From Flavobacterium palustre (GTDB lineage: Bacteria > Bacteroidota > Bacteroidia > Flavobacteriales > Flavobacteriaceae): a stretch of DNA of 64,000 bases. The stretch's first letter is position 1. Every line of letters starts with the position of its first letter. The stretch spans positions 427,584-491,583 of the forward strand of contig NZ_BMGA01000002.1 of the NCBI RefSeq assembly GCF_014639535.1, in the 5' to 3' direction. The position numbers and the translations under genes are program-made. This document shows positions 24,605-32,406 of this stretch, piece after piece. The notes beneath the pieces were generated by a model. That model was not told where the DNA came from and did no database searches. It saw nothing but the letters and a program-made list of their open reading frames with translations.

Positions 24605-25627
24605 TTATTTTTTTTTATCAGAAGATTGTCTAATTATCAATTCCGGTTCCAGAATGATTCGGTTAATCGTTTTTTTCTTAGGATTCTTCATTCGTTCCAG
24701 AAAAGCTTCTGCAGTCAATTTTCCTATTTGGTCACTATGCTGATTTACAGTTGAAATCGAAGGTTGGGTAAGCGAAGTAAAAGGCTCATCGCTAAAACCT
24801 ATCAAAGCAATTTCCTCAGGAACTTTGATATTATTTTCTAAAAGTACCTGCAAAGCTCCCAAAGCTGCAATATCTCCAGCAACATAAACCGCATCGGGTC
24901 TTTCCGACGACCCCAATAATTGCTGCATAATTCGGCGTCCGTCTTCCAGGCGCAAATTACTTTCTATAATCCAGTTTTCTTTACTTTCTAAATTCCATTT
25001 TTCAAGCGCATCTTTATAGCCCCGAATACGCTCTTTATAAATTCGAATGTGCTGGAAACCTGCAATATGAGCAATACGATTGCAATTTTGTGAAACCAAA
25101 TGATCAACAACCAAATGGCTACTTTTATAATCATCAATTCCCACATAATCCACATTCAATTCCTCTTCACCTCTGTCAAACAATACCAGTTCTGTTTTGG
25201 ATTTTATTTTTTGATAATATTCTAAATTGGTCGTTTCATTCGCCATCGAAGCAATAATCCCGTCGACCTGAATTTTTAACAAAGTATCAATTTCCTGGCA
25301 TTCTTTGGCATACAATTCATTCGATTGCGTCATGATGATATTGTAACCATTGAGATTGAGTACTTTTTCGATATTTTCCACTACCGAAGAAAAAAAATGA
25401 CTGTTTACACGTGGAATAATAACACCAACCAAATTACTCTTCCCTTTGCGTAAAGCACTCGACAAATAATTGGGCTGATAATCCAGTTGAATTGCCGCTT
25501 CTTTCACCGCAATTTTAGTCTTTTCACTTATTCTGGGATGATCATTCAATGCTTTAGAAACCGCAGAAGGTGTTAAACCCAATACGGCAGCAATATCTTT
25601 TATCGTGGATTTTTTTTTATTCTCCAA
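24605..25627 (-). CDS. LacI-family transcriptional regulator
   Basis: A 340-residue repressor. The N-terminal helix-turn-helix is TIKDIAAVLGLTPSAVSKAL with the hinge YQPNYLSSALRKGKS, followed by a periplasmic-binding-protein-like sensor domain (LVGVIIPRVNSHFFSSV to EEIALIGFSDEPFTSL). It is divergent from a dehydrogenase/lactonase/SDR operon. Two palindromes in the 135-base gap (25641-25660 and 25721-25740) share TGTTCAA half sites and are the likely operators. The inducer is probably L-fucose or a related 6-deoxy sugar, by context. Confidence 0.92.
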   Translation of the reverse strand: MENKKKSTIKDIAAVLGLTPSAVSKALNDHPRISEKTKIAVKEAAIQLDYQPNYLSSALRKGKSNLVGVIIPRVNSHFFSSVVENIEKVLNLNGYNIIMTQSNELYAKECQEIDTLLKIQVDGIIASMANETTNLEYYQKIKSKTELVLFDRGEEELNVDYVGIDDYKSSHLVVDHLVSQNCNRIAHIAGFQHIRIYKERIRGYKDALEKWNLESKENWIIESNLRLEDGRRIMQQLLGSSERPDAVYVAGDIAALGALQVLLENNIKVPEEIALIGFSDEPFTSLTQPSISTVNQHSDQIGKLTAEAFLERMKNPKKKTINRIILEPELIIRQSSDKKK

Positions 25628-25640
25628 TTAGTTTTTATAT

Positions 25641-25660
25641 TTGTTCAATCGATTGAACAA
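25641..25660. promoter_or_regulatory. LacI-type operator 1
   Basis: TTGTTCAATCGATTGAACAA is a perfect 20-base palindrome with the central CG typical of LacI/GalR sites. It lies 14 bases upstream of the regulator start, suggesting autoregulation. Confidence 0.85.
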
Positions 25661-25720
25661 AAATAAGATTTTAAACGAAAAGCACAATACATTTTTAGTT
25701 GTGTTTTTTTATTTCACAAA

Positions 25721-25740
25721 CTGTTCAAACGTTGGAACAA
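25721..25740. promoter_or_regulatory. LacI-type operator 2
   Basis: CTGTTCAAACGTTGGAACAA is an imperfect palindrome with central CG and the same TGTTC/GAACA ends as operator 1, 80 bases away. It is 22 bases ahead of the dehydrogenase start, a good place to block its promoter. Confidence 0.8.
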
Positions 25741-25762
25741 ATAAAAATAATTTTTTATAGCT

Positions 25763-26779
25763 ATGAAATATATTGTTTGCGAAAAACCGGGTGAATTTAT
25801 CCTGAAAGAAAAAGAAGCACCGATTAGAAAAGAAAATGAAGCCTTATTACAAATCAACAAAGTAGGAATTTGTGGAACCGATTTACACGCTTATGGCGGA
25901 AATCAGGCTTTTTTTACTTATCCTAGAATCTTAGGACATGAATTAGCTTCGACAGTTCTTGAAATTGGAGACAATCCTAGAGGAATTAAAGCCGGAGATA
26001 ATGTGGTTATCATGCCTTATGTAAGCTGCGGGACTTGTATCGCTTGCCGAAACGGAAAAACCAACTGCTGTACCAATATCAAAGTTTTAGGTGTTCACAC
26101 TGATGGCGGAATGCAGGAACAAATTACCGTTCCTACTTCTATCCTATTGCCTGCAAATAATTTATCTGATGACCAAATGGCTATTGTAGAACCATTGGCA
26201 ATTGGTGCACACGCTATCCGCAGAGCAGCGATTGTTCCCGGAGAAACTGTTGCAGTTGTAGGTTGTGGCCCTATCGGAATTGGGATTATGAAACTGGCTC
26301 AAATTGCAGGAGCAAAAGTGATTGCTATTGACATGAATGAGCAACGTCTGGCTTACGCCAAAGAAAAAATTGGGGTGGATTACACCGTAAAAGCAGGAGA
26401 AAATACAGTTGAAGAAATCACAAAAATCACTAATGGCGATTTATGTACAGCGGTTTTTGATGCTTCAGGACACAAAGGAGCTTTAGAAACCTGCCCAAAT
26501 TATATGTCTCATGGTGGTCGTTTTGTATTGGTTGGATTATCTAAAGGAGAATTGACTTATAGTCACCCTGCCATTCATGCTAAAGAGATGACTTTAATGT
26601 GCAGCCGAAATGCTACAACGGAAGATTTCGAACACGTAATTAGTATTTTAGACCAATTCCCAACGGAATCCTACATCAGCCATAACGTTCCTTACACAGA
26701 GATGATTGCTAATTTCGATAGTTGGCTAAATCCTGCAACCGGTGTGATTAAAGCTACTGTAGACTTTAAATTAAAATAA
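25763..26779 (+). CDS. Zinc-dependent alcohol dehydrogenase (sugar/sugar-acid type)
   Basis: A 338-residue medium-chain dehydrogenase. The catalytic zinc ligands are C37 (GICGTD) and H59-E60 (LGHE); the structural zinc site has cysteines near 89, 92, 95 and 103. The Rossmann motif is VGCGPIGIG, and the following acidic IAIDMNE predicts NAD use. First gene of a three-gene unit under LacI-type control. In oxidative L-fucose pathways a dehydrogenase acts on the 2-keto-3-deoxy acid or on the sugar; which step applies is not clear. Confidence 0.85.
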   Translation: MKYIVCEKPGEFILKEKEAPIRKENEALLQINKVGICGTDLHAYGGNQAFFTYPRILGHELASTVLEIGDNPRGIKAGDNVVIMPYVSCGTCIACRNGKTNCCTNIKVLGVHTDGGMQEQITVPTSILLPANNLSDDQMAIVEPLAIGAHAIRRAAIVPGETVAVVGCGPIGIGIMKLAQIAGAKVIAIDMNEQRLAYAKEKIGVDYTVKAGENTVEEITKITNGDLCTAVFDASGHKGALETCPNYMSHGGRFVLVGLSKGELTYSHPAIHAKEMTLMCSRNATTEDFEHVISILDQFPTESYISHNVPYTEMIANFDSWLNPATGVIKATVDFKLK

Positions 26780-26781
26780 TC

Positions 26782-27609
26782 ATGGTAATAGATTCGCATC
26801 AGCATTTTTGGATATACGAAACCGAGAAACACGCCTGGATAGACGATGAGATGAAAGTCATTCGTAAAAATTTCCTGCCTGAAGATTTAAAAATCGTCTA
26901 TAAGGAAAATAATATTGATGGTTGTGTAGCGGTTCAGGCTGATCAAACATTGGCAGAAACAGATTTCCTTTTGGATTTAGCAAAAAAAAACGACTTTATC
27001 AAAGGAATTGTTGGCTGGGTTGATTTAAGAGCTGACAATATTGAAGAGGTTTTAAAGCAATATTCTGCGTTTCCAAAACTAAAAGGTTTTAGACATGTAG
27101 TGCAAGGCGAAGCCGATCATAACTTTATGTTACGTCCTGATTTCCTAAACGGAATTACAGCATTGGAAAAACACAATTTCACTTATGACATTCTTATTTT
27201 CCCACACCAATTAGGAGCGGCATTGGAATTAGTAAAACGTTTTCCAAATCAAAAATTCGTAATTGATCACATTGCGAAACCCTACATAAAAGACGAATTT
27301 TATGACGGTTGGGCTTCTTTAATGAAAGCGATTAGTGAATATCCAAATGTCTATTGCAAACTTTCAGGAATGACCACCGAAGCCGATTACAACAACTGGA
27401 CTCCGGAACAAATCGAACCTTATATGCAATTGGTTCTGGAAGCTTTTGGCGCCAACCGAATCCTTTTTGGTTCCGATTGGCCAGTGTGCTTAGTAGCCGG
27501 AAATTATACAAAAACAAAAGAATTAGTAACCAATTTTATTGCAAAATTAAACTCGGAAGAGCAAACCGCTATCATGGGTGGCAATGCAGTACAATTTTAT
27601 AACTTATAA
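26782..27609 (+). CDS. Amidohydrolase-family sugar lactonase (L-fuconolactonase-like)
   Basis: A 275-residue amidohydrolase-2 protein of the L-fuconolactonase/L-rhamnonolactonase group. The metal site begins with H6 and H8 in DSHQHFW; later FVIDHIAKP and FGSDWPVC give the histidine and aspartate ligands. It would open the lactone produced by a sugar dehydrogenase. It begins two bases after the dehydrogenase stop and is followed after three bases by the SDR gene. Confidence 0.82.
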   Translation: MVIDSHQHFWIYETEKHAWIDDEMKVIRKNFLPEDLKIVYKENNIDGCVAVQADQTLAETDFLLDLAKKNDFIKGIVGWVDLRADNIEEVLKQYSAFPKLKGFRHVVQGEADHNFMLRPDFLNGITALEKHNFTYDILIFPHQLGAALELVKRFPNQKFVIDHIAKPYIKDEFYDGWASLMKAISEYPNVYCKLSGMTTEADYNNWTPEQIEPYMQLVLEAFGANRILFGSDWPVCLVAGNYTKTKELVTNFIAKLNSEEQTAIMGGNAVQFYNL

Positions 27610-27612
27610 ATT

Positions 27613-28404
27613 ATGGATTTAGGATTAAAAGGAAAAGTAGTCGTTATTACGGGTGCTGCAGGAATCAAAGGAAGTATTGGAGAAACTATCCTTCAACATT
27701 TGGCAGCCGAAGGTGCTATACCAGCTGTTATTGACAGAAACGACAGAGGTTTTGGATATGTTGAGGAATTACAAAAAAAAGGAATTGATGCTTTATTTTG
27801 TAAAACAGATGTAACTAATCCTGTAGAAATTGAAAATGCCGTTGCTAAAATTGCGGAAAAATATGGTCGTATTGATGCCTTAATCAATAATGTAGGTGTA
27901 AATGACGGAGCCGGATTAGATGCTTCTTACGAGGAATTCATGAATTCTTTGAAATTAAATATGGTAAGTTATTTTGTAACTGTAAAAAGTGCACTTCCTT
28001 ACTTAAAAGCGTCTAAAGGCCCAATTTTAAATATTGGTTCCAAAGTAGGATTAACAGGTCAGGGAGGTACTTCCGGTTATGCTGCTGCCAAAGGTGGAGT
28101 TCTGGGATTAACGCGCGAATGGGCTGTGGATTTAATTAAACATTCAATTCGTGTAAATGCAATTATCATTGCCGAAAGTTGGACTCCTGCTTATGATACC
28201 TGGATTAAAACATTGGAAAACGGAGAAGAAAAATTACAATCTATTGTAAAGAAAATTCCTTTAGAAAACCGTATGACTACTCCGGACGAAATTGCAGATA
28301 CCTGCTTATTTACAATCTCTGAAAGATCATCACATACTACAGGACAATTTATTTTCTGTGACGGTGGTTATGTTCATTTAGATCGAGCTTTATTAACAGA
28401 ATAA
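27613..28404 (+). CDS. Short-chain dehydrogenase (L-fucose dehydrogenase-like)
   Basis: A 263-residue SDR. It has the cofactor motif TGAAGIKGSIG near residue 13, NNVGV, a catalytic serine in NIGSKVG and YAAAK. The segment VNAIIIAESWTPAYDTWI resembles the VNAV.PAE..TPLY..WI stretch I associate with L-fucose dehydrogenases. It likely oxidises the sugar to the lactone opened by the adjacent amidohydrolase. A terminator follows, so no dehydratase or aldolase gene belongs to this transcript. Confidence 0.82.
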   Translation: MDLGLKGKVVVITGAAGIKGSIGETILQHLAAEGAIPAVIDRNDRGFGYVEELQKKGIDALFCKTDVTNPVEIENAVAKIAEKYGRIDALINNVGVNDGAGLDASYEEFMNSLKLNMVSYFVTVKSALPYLKASKGPILNIGSKVGLTGQGGTSGYAAAKGGVLGLTREWAVDLIKHSIRVNAIIIAESWTPAYDTWIKTLENGEEKLQSIVKKIPLENRMTTPDEIADTCLFTISERSSHTTGQFIFCDGGYVHLDRALLTE

Positions 28405-28420
28405 AAACTGTTTACTCATA

Positions 28421-28460
28421 AAAAATGCCTCAAATAGTATTTTACTTTTTGGGGCATTTT
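28421..28460 (+). terminator. Terminator of the dehydrogenase/lactonase operon
   Basis: AAAAATGCCTCAAA pairs with TTTTGGGGCATTTT, allowing one bulge. It lies between converging genes and can work on both strands. Confidence 0.75.
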
Positions 28461-28497
28461 CCATTTATTGCAACGGATTTTTTCGTTTATAGAAACT

Positions 28498-29961
28498 TTA
28501 TAATTTACTGATATAACTTCCGTAAATATCTTTAAACTGGTAGCCATCAGCAATTCGGTCTTTGCTTAATTTTCGATATTCTACTAAACCCCACAGAATA
28601 AATTCTTTTACAAAAAACGTATCTTCTTTGGCTAAATCCGGTTGGTATTCTTTTAGCAAAATTTCCAACGGCACCACTGTCGCTAAAATATTTTGATACT
28701 CCTCATCAGAACAATCATCCAATAATTCGAAACCACTTTCGGCAAAAAACCATTCTATCAAATCCGAATAAGCTGTTTTCTCATTGGGCTTTTCCAATTT
28801 TTCAATTTTAGGGAAATAAAAAGGAAAAATGGTACGCACTGCTGTAGCAATTAAACGTTCAGCAACCGCAGCAGCTCCCTCCTGTTCTCCTTCGTAAACC
28901 AATTCCACTTTTCCTGTTATGGCCGGAATAATTCCCATAAAATCAGATAATCGCAAAATAGTTTTATCAACACCTGATTTTAAAGCACGACGTTCGGCTG
29001 TACTTAGCAAATTCTCATAAGCGGTAATACTCATTCTGGCACTGACCCCACTTTTATGATCGATAAATTCGCTTTCTCTGGCCTCAAAACTAATTTGTTC
29101 CAATAAATCTTTAGCCAATGACGGAACATAAATCGTATCATTTTGAATCTTATCTAATTTAGCTTCCTGTTCGGTAATCTTTCGGGCAATTTCCAGATTT
29201 TCTGGATAATGTGTCAAAATTTGAGAACCGATCCTGTCTTTCAATGGGGTTACAATACTTCCCCTGTTAGTATAATCTTCAGGATTTGCGGTAAATACAA
29301 ATTGCATATCGAGTGGCATTCGCACCTTAAATCCACGAATCTGAATATCACCTTCCTGTAAAATATTAAACAGAGCCACCTGAATTCGGGCTTGTAAATC
29401 AGGTAATTCGTTTATCACAAAAATACATCGATTGGCACGCGGAATCATCCCAAAATGAATAACACGATCATCCGCATAAGACAATTTTAAATTAGCAGCT
29501 TTTATAGGATCAACATCACCTATCAAATCGGCAACGGTTACATCTGGAGTGGCGAGTTTTTCAAAAAAACGCTCGCTTTTATGCAACCAGGAAATGGGAG
29601 TTTCATCACCTTTAGCTATAATTAAATCTTTAGCAAAACGCGAAATAGGATTGAAAGGATCATCGTTTATTTCAGAACCATTCACATACGGAATATATTC
29701 ATCAAGTAATTCAACCATTTTACGGGCCAATCTGGTTTTGGCCTGACCGCGAAGTCCTAATAAATTGATATTGTGTCGCGAAAGAATAGCCCGTTCCAAC
29801 TCAGGAATTACAGTGTTCTCAAAACCATGAACACCTTCAAACGTAGGAACTCCCAATTTAATTTTTTCCCTCAAATTGTTTCGCAGTTCGTCTTTTATAC
29901 TTTTACTTTTATAGCCTGATGCTTTTAATTCGCCTAAAGTATTTATGTTTTCTATTTTCAT
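28498..29961 (-). CDS. MoxR/magnesium-chelatase-type AAA+ ATPase
   Basis: A 487-residue AAA+ ATPase. Walker A is GLRGQAKT at 69-76; the Walker B region is RCIFVINELPDL, and FVFTANPEDYTNRGSIVTPLKDR gives sensor 1 and the arginine finger. The C-terminal lid is similar to ChlI/MoxR. A VWA-domain gene is located upstream on the same strand, after a 120-base gap filled by repeats. MoxR-VWA pairs act as chaperone-like remodelling machines; the target is unknown here. Confidence 0.85.
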   Translation of the reverse strand: MKIENINTLGELKASGYKSKSIKDELRNNLREKIKLGVPTFEGVHGFENTVIPELERAILSRHNINLLGLRGQAKTRLARKMVELLDEYIPYVNGSEINDDPFNPISRFAKDLIIAKGDETPISWLHKSERFFEKLATPDVTVADLIGDVDPIKAANLKLSYADDRVIHFGMIPRANRCIFVINELPDLQARIQVALFNILQEGDIQIRGFKVRMPLDMQFVFTANPEDYTNRGSIVTPLKDRIGSQILTHYPENLEIARKITEQEAKLDKIQNDTIYVPSLAKDLLEQISFEARESEFIDHKSGVSARMSITAYENLLSTAERRALKSGVDKTILRLSDFMGIIPAITGKVELVYEGEQEGAAAVAERLIATAVRTIFPFYFPKIEKLEKPNEKTAYSDLIEWFFAESGFELLDDCSDEEYQNILATVVPLEILLKEYQPDLAKEDTFFVKEFILWGLVEYRKLSKDRIADGYQFKDIYGSYISKL

Positions 29962-29964
29962 GTT

Positions 29965-30085
29965 TCTTTATTTAACCACCAAATAATACGTTATCTTTTT
30001 TTACCGCTAAGAATGCAAAGTTTTTCGCCAAGTACTCTAAGTCTTTTATCTTTATTCTAATTTCTAGCTTCTGCCTTCTTATTAC
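29965..30085. repeat. Tandem short-unit intergenic repeat
   Basis: Strings such as TTTAACCACC, ACCGCTAAGAATGCAAAG, CGCCAAGTACTCTAAG and TTCTAGCTTCTGCCTTCT fill the gap between the ATPase and VWA genes. They resemble the elements at 17.2, 20.4, 47.7 and 50.9 kb. Confidence 0.5.
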
Positions 30086-31200
30086 TTCAGTTTCTTTTTC
30101 CGATTCGTTTCATAATCTTCAAAAATCATTTCGCCTAAACCTTTCAAGCCGGTATAAAACGCTTTTCCCTGATTGGCTTCAGTAAATCTATTGACAAATT
30201 TTTGCAAATAAGGATCACTGGCAATCATAAAAGTAGTGATTGGAATGTGAAGTTTTCTAGCCTGCTGTGCCTGTGTATAACATTTGTCAACAATATATTC
30301 ATCAAGTCCATTACTGTTCATATAATAAGAACCATCTCGTTCTCTTACACAGCTGGGTTTTCCATCGGTAATCATGAAAATCTGTTTGTTGGTATTTCGT
30401 TTTCTTCGAAGCATATCCATTGCCAATTGCAAACCCGCAACAGTGTTAGTATGAAACGGGCCAACTTTTAAATATGGTAAATCTTTAATGGCAATTGGCC
30501 AGGCGTCGTTTCCAAAAACCAAAATATCCAGAGTATCTTTTGGATAACGGGTAGTAATTAATTCAGCCAGTGCCATAGCCACTTTTTTAGCAGGTGTGAT
30601 ACGGTCTTCACCGTACAAAATCATACTGTGGCTGATATCAATCATTAAAACGGTACTCATTTGGGCTTTGTACTGAGTATCTTCAACAACCAAATCATTT
30701 TCGGTCAACATGAAATCATTCACGCCGTTATTGATTTGGGCATTTTTTAAACTTTCAGTCAGTGAAATTCGTTCCAGGCTGTCACCAAAATGAAATTCCC
30801 TGAATTCCCCTGTATGTTCGTCGCCGTTTCCGGCATGTTTTGTTTTGTGATTTCCGTTTCCGGAACGTTTTAATTTACCAAATATCTGGTCTAAGGCTTG
30901 TTGCCGAATCGCTCTTTCGGTTTTTGCAGTGATTCCAAAACCTGAAGTTCCATCGTCTTTCAGTTCGTCTTTGATGTAGCCTTTTTTCTTTAAATCTTCA
31001 ATAAAATCATCGATAGTATAGTGTTCATCAGTCAATTTATATTCCTTGTCTAACTCCCGCAACCAATCGATAGCTTCATCAAAATCTCCCGAAGTATGTG
31101 TGATTAACTCTTTGAATATCTCAAAAAGTTTATCAAAAGGAGACTGATGAGGAGCCTGATACTGTTTAAAATAGAAACCTTTTTTAATGCTCTTTTCCAT
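30082..31200 (-). CDS. VWA-domain protein, MoxR partner
   Basis: A 372-residue protein (an ATG two codons earlier is possible). The C-terminal half is a von Willebrand A domain with an intact MIDAS: DISHS, a later threonine in HTNTVAG and ITDGKP. The N-terminal half is charged and helical with a KLKRSGNGNHK linker. Soluble and cytoplasmic. It probably works with the ATPase downstream as a metal-dependent substrate adaptor. Confidence 0.85.
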   Translation of the reverse strand: MEKSIKKGFYFKQYQAPHQSPFDKLFEIFKELITHTSGDFDEAIDWLRELDKEYKLTDEHYTIDDFIEDLKKKGYIKDELKDDGTSGFGITAKTERAIRQQALDQIFGKLKRSGNGNHKTKHAGNGDEHTGEFREFHFGDSLERISLTESLKNAQINNGVNDFMLTENDLVVEDTQYKAQMSTVLMIDISHSMILYGEDRITPAKKVAMALAELITTRYPKDTLDILVFGNDAWPIAIKDLPYLKVGPFHTNTVAGLQLAMDMLRRKRNTNKQIFMITDGKPSCVRERDGSYYMNSNGLDEYIVDKCYTQAQQARKLHIPITTFMIASDPYLQKFVNRFTEANQGKAFYTGLKGLGEMIFEDYETNRKKKLK

Positions 31201-31326
31201 AACCATTAAAATTACATTATTTTAAAATGTACTTCAACTCAACGGTTATTAATTTTAAGTTAAAAAGAACTTTGGCAAGGGCAATTTCAATGACAATTTC
31301 AAAAAACTAGTTCTTCAATTAACGGA

Positions 31327-31701
31327 TTAATAATACTCCCCGTCAACATAATACCAAATTCCGTCTTCCTGAACAAAAGTGGAAAACTCGTGATGAATAT
31401 GCGGTTTTTTATTGGAATCCAAATAATAGGCTTTAAATTCAACTGTAGTAGAAGTTGCCTTTAGAACTTCTAATTTTTGCCATTGATTAGAAGTGGCCCA
31501 AAGCAAAATGTCTTCTTTAGGATATAAAGCCCTTTGTGAGACATGGGTTGTTGACACTAAATAATCAGCCTGATGAGTGGCATAAGCGCTATAACGGGAA
31601 CGCATCAAGGCTTCTGCTGTGGGTGCCTTTTTTAATCCTTTAATATAAGGTTCGCAACAATCTTTAAATGATTTTTGCGAATTACAATAACAAAGACTCA
31701 T
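31327..31701 (-). CDS. YchJ-like (UPF0225) protein
   Basis: A 124-residue protein starting with a SEC-C-like metal motif (CYCNSQKSFKDCC) and followed by the YchJ core: APTAEALMRSRYSAYATHQADYLVSTTH and a closing GIWYYVDGEYY. The family is small, cytoplasmic and of unknown function. It is preceded by two small genes on the same strand. Confidence 0.88.
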   Translation of the reverse strand: MSLCYCNSQKSFKDCCEPYIKGLKKAPTAEALMRSRYSAYATHQADYLVSTTHVSQRALYPKEDILLWATSNQWQKLEVLKATSTTVEFKAYYLDSNKKPHIHHEFSTFVQEDGIWYYVDGEYY

Positions 31702-31713
31702 AATTCTAAAAAC

Positions 31714-31944
31714 TTAAGCCTGACCGTCAAGAGCCACAATTTTTTGATACAATTGATTCAATAAAACCTGATATTTACTGATTTCTACTAAATCTTCATC
31801 CTCATCACTGGTATCTAATAAATCATCTAATTGTTCGCTAACATCTACCAATTTATTATTGGCTTCTTTGGCATTTTTTGCGGCTATTAAATCAATTATT
31901 TCCTGAACTTCGGCTTTTAATTCGGCGTATTTATCGTTTTCCAT
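31714..31944 (-). CDS. Small acidic helical protein
   Basis: A 76-residue acidic, helical protein (LKAEVQEIIDLIAAKNAKEANNKLVDVSEQLDDLL, then DTSDEDEDL). I do not recognise the family. It begins two bases after the stop of a 50-residue gene and ends 12 bases before the YchJ-like gene, so the three likely form one transcript. Confidence 0.7.
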   Translation of the reverse strand: MENDKYAELKAEVQEIIDLIAAKNAKEANNKLVDVSEQLDDLLDTSDEDEDLVEISKYQVLLNQLYQKIVALDGQA

Positions 31945-31946
31945 TG

Positions 31947-32099
31947 CTATTTGTTTTCGTCGTTTTTGTTTTCATTGAATTTTTTGACAATCTCCTTCAA
32001 TTTTTCTTTTCTAAGCATTTCGGCCTGTTTCGCTTTAGCCTGAGCCTTATGCAGCTTGTCATTATGTTTTTTAATGTTTTTTTCGTTATTTCTTCCCAT
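31947..32099 (-). CDS. Small basic protein, 50 residues
   Basis: An ATG at 32099 opens a 50-codon frame ending TAG at 31947. The product is MGRNNEKNIKK... with repeated Ala-Lys-Gln and KEKLKEIVKKFNENK, highly charged and helical. Its stop is directly before the next start, the compact spacing of a real operon, and the codon use matches its neighbours. Function unknown. Confidence 0.6.
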   Translation of the reverse strand: MGRNNEKNIKKHNDKLHKAQAKAKQAEMLRKEKLKEIVKKFNENKNDENK

Positions 32100-32406
32100 T
32101 GTAGCATTTTTTTCAATTCATTATCCATTGAGCAGCTGAATAATTGAATAGTTGGAACAAAGTACGGCATTTTATATTAAAAATTAAAGCTATCAAAAAA
32201 AACGATTTTATCAATAATGAATTGCTATTTATTGTAATAAATTAAAAATAGACAAAATCACAAAAAACATTAAAACGAGTAAGAATAAACCCCTGTTATA
32301 TAAAGTAATTTTACTATTTTTGGTAGCAACACTGATTTTTCTCTTATTTTTTGTTGATTTTTGGCATAAAATTGAATAAAAATCATTTAAAAGTATTTTA
32401 TAATAA
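32100..32406. other. AT-rich intergenic region between divergent genes
   Basis: 307 bases between the 50-residue gene and the histidine kinase. The only signal is TATTTTTG at 32315-32322, a possible -7 box 85 bases before the kinase start, without a clear TTG at the usual distance. Confidence 0.5.

Noticed and set aside
28498-31200. Cobalt or magnesium chelatase subunits
   Set aside because: Although the ATPase and VWA protein resemble chelatase I and D subunits, no large H subunit or tetrapyrrole gene is near; MoxR/VWA is the simpler call.
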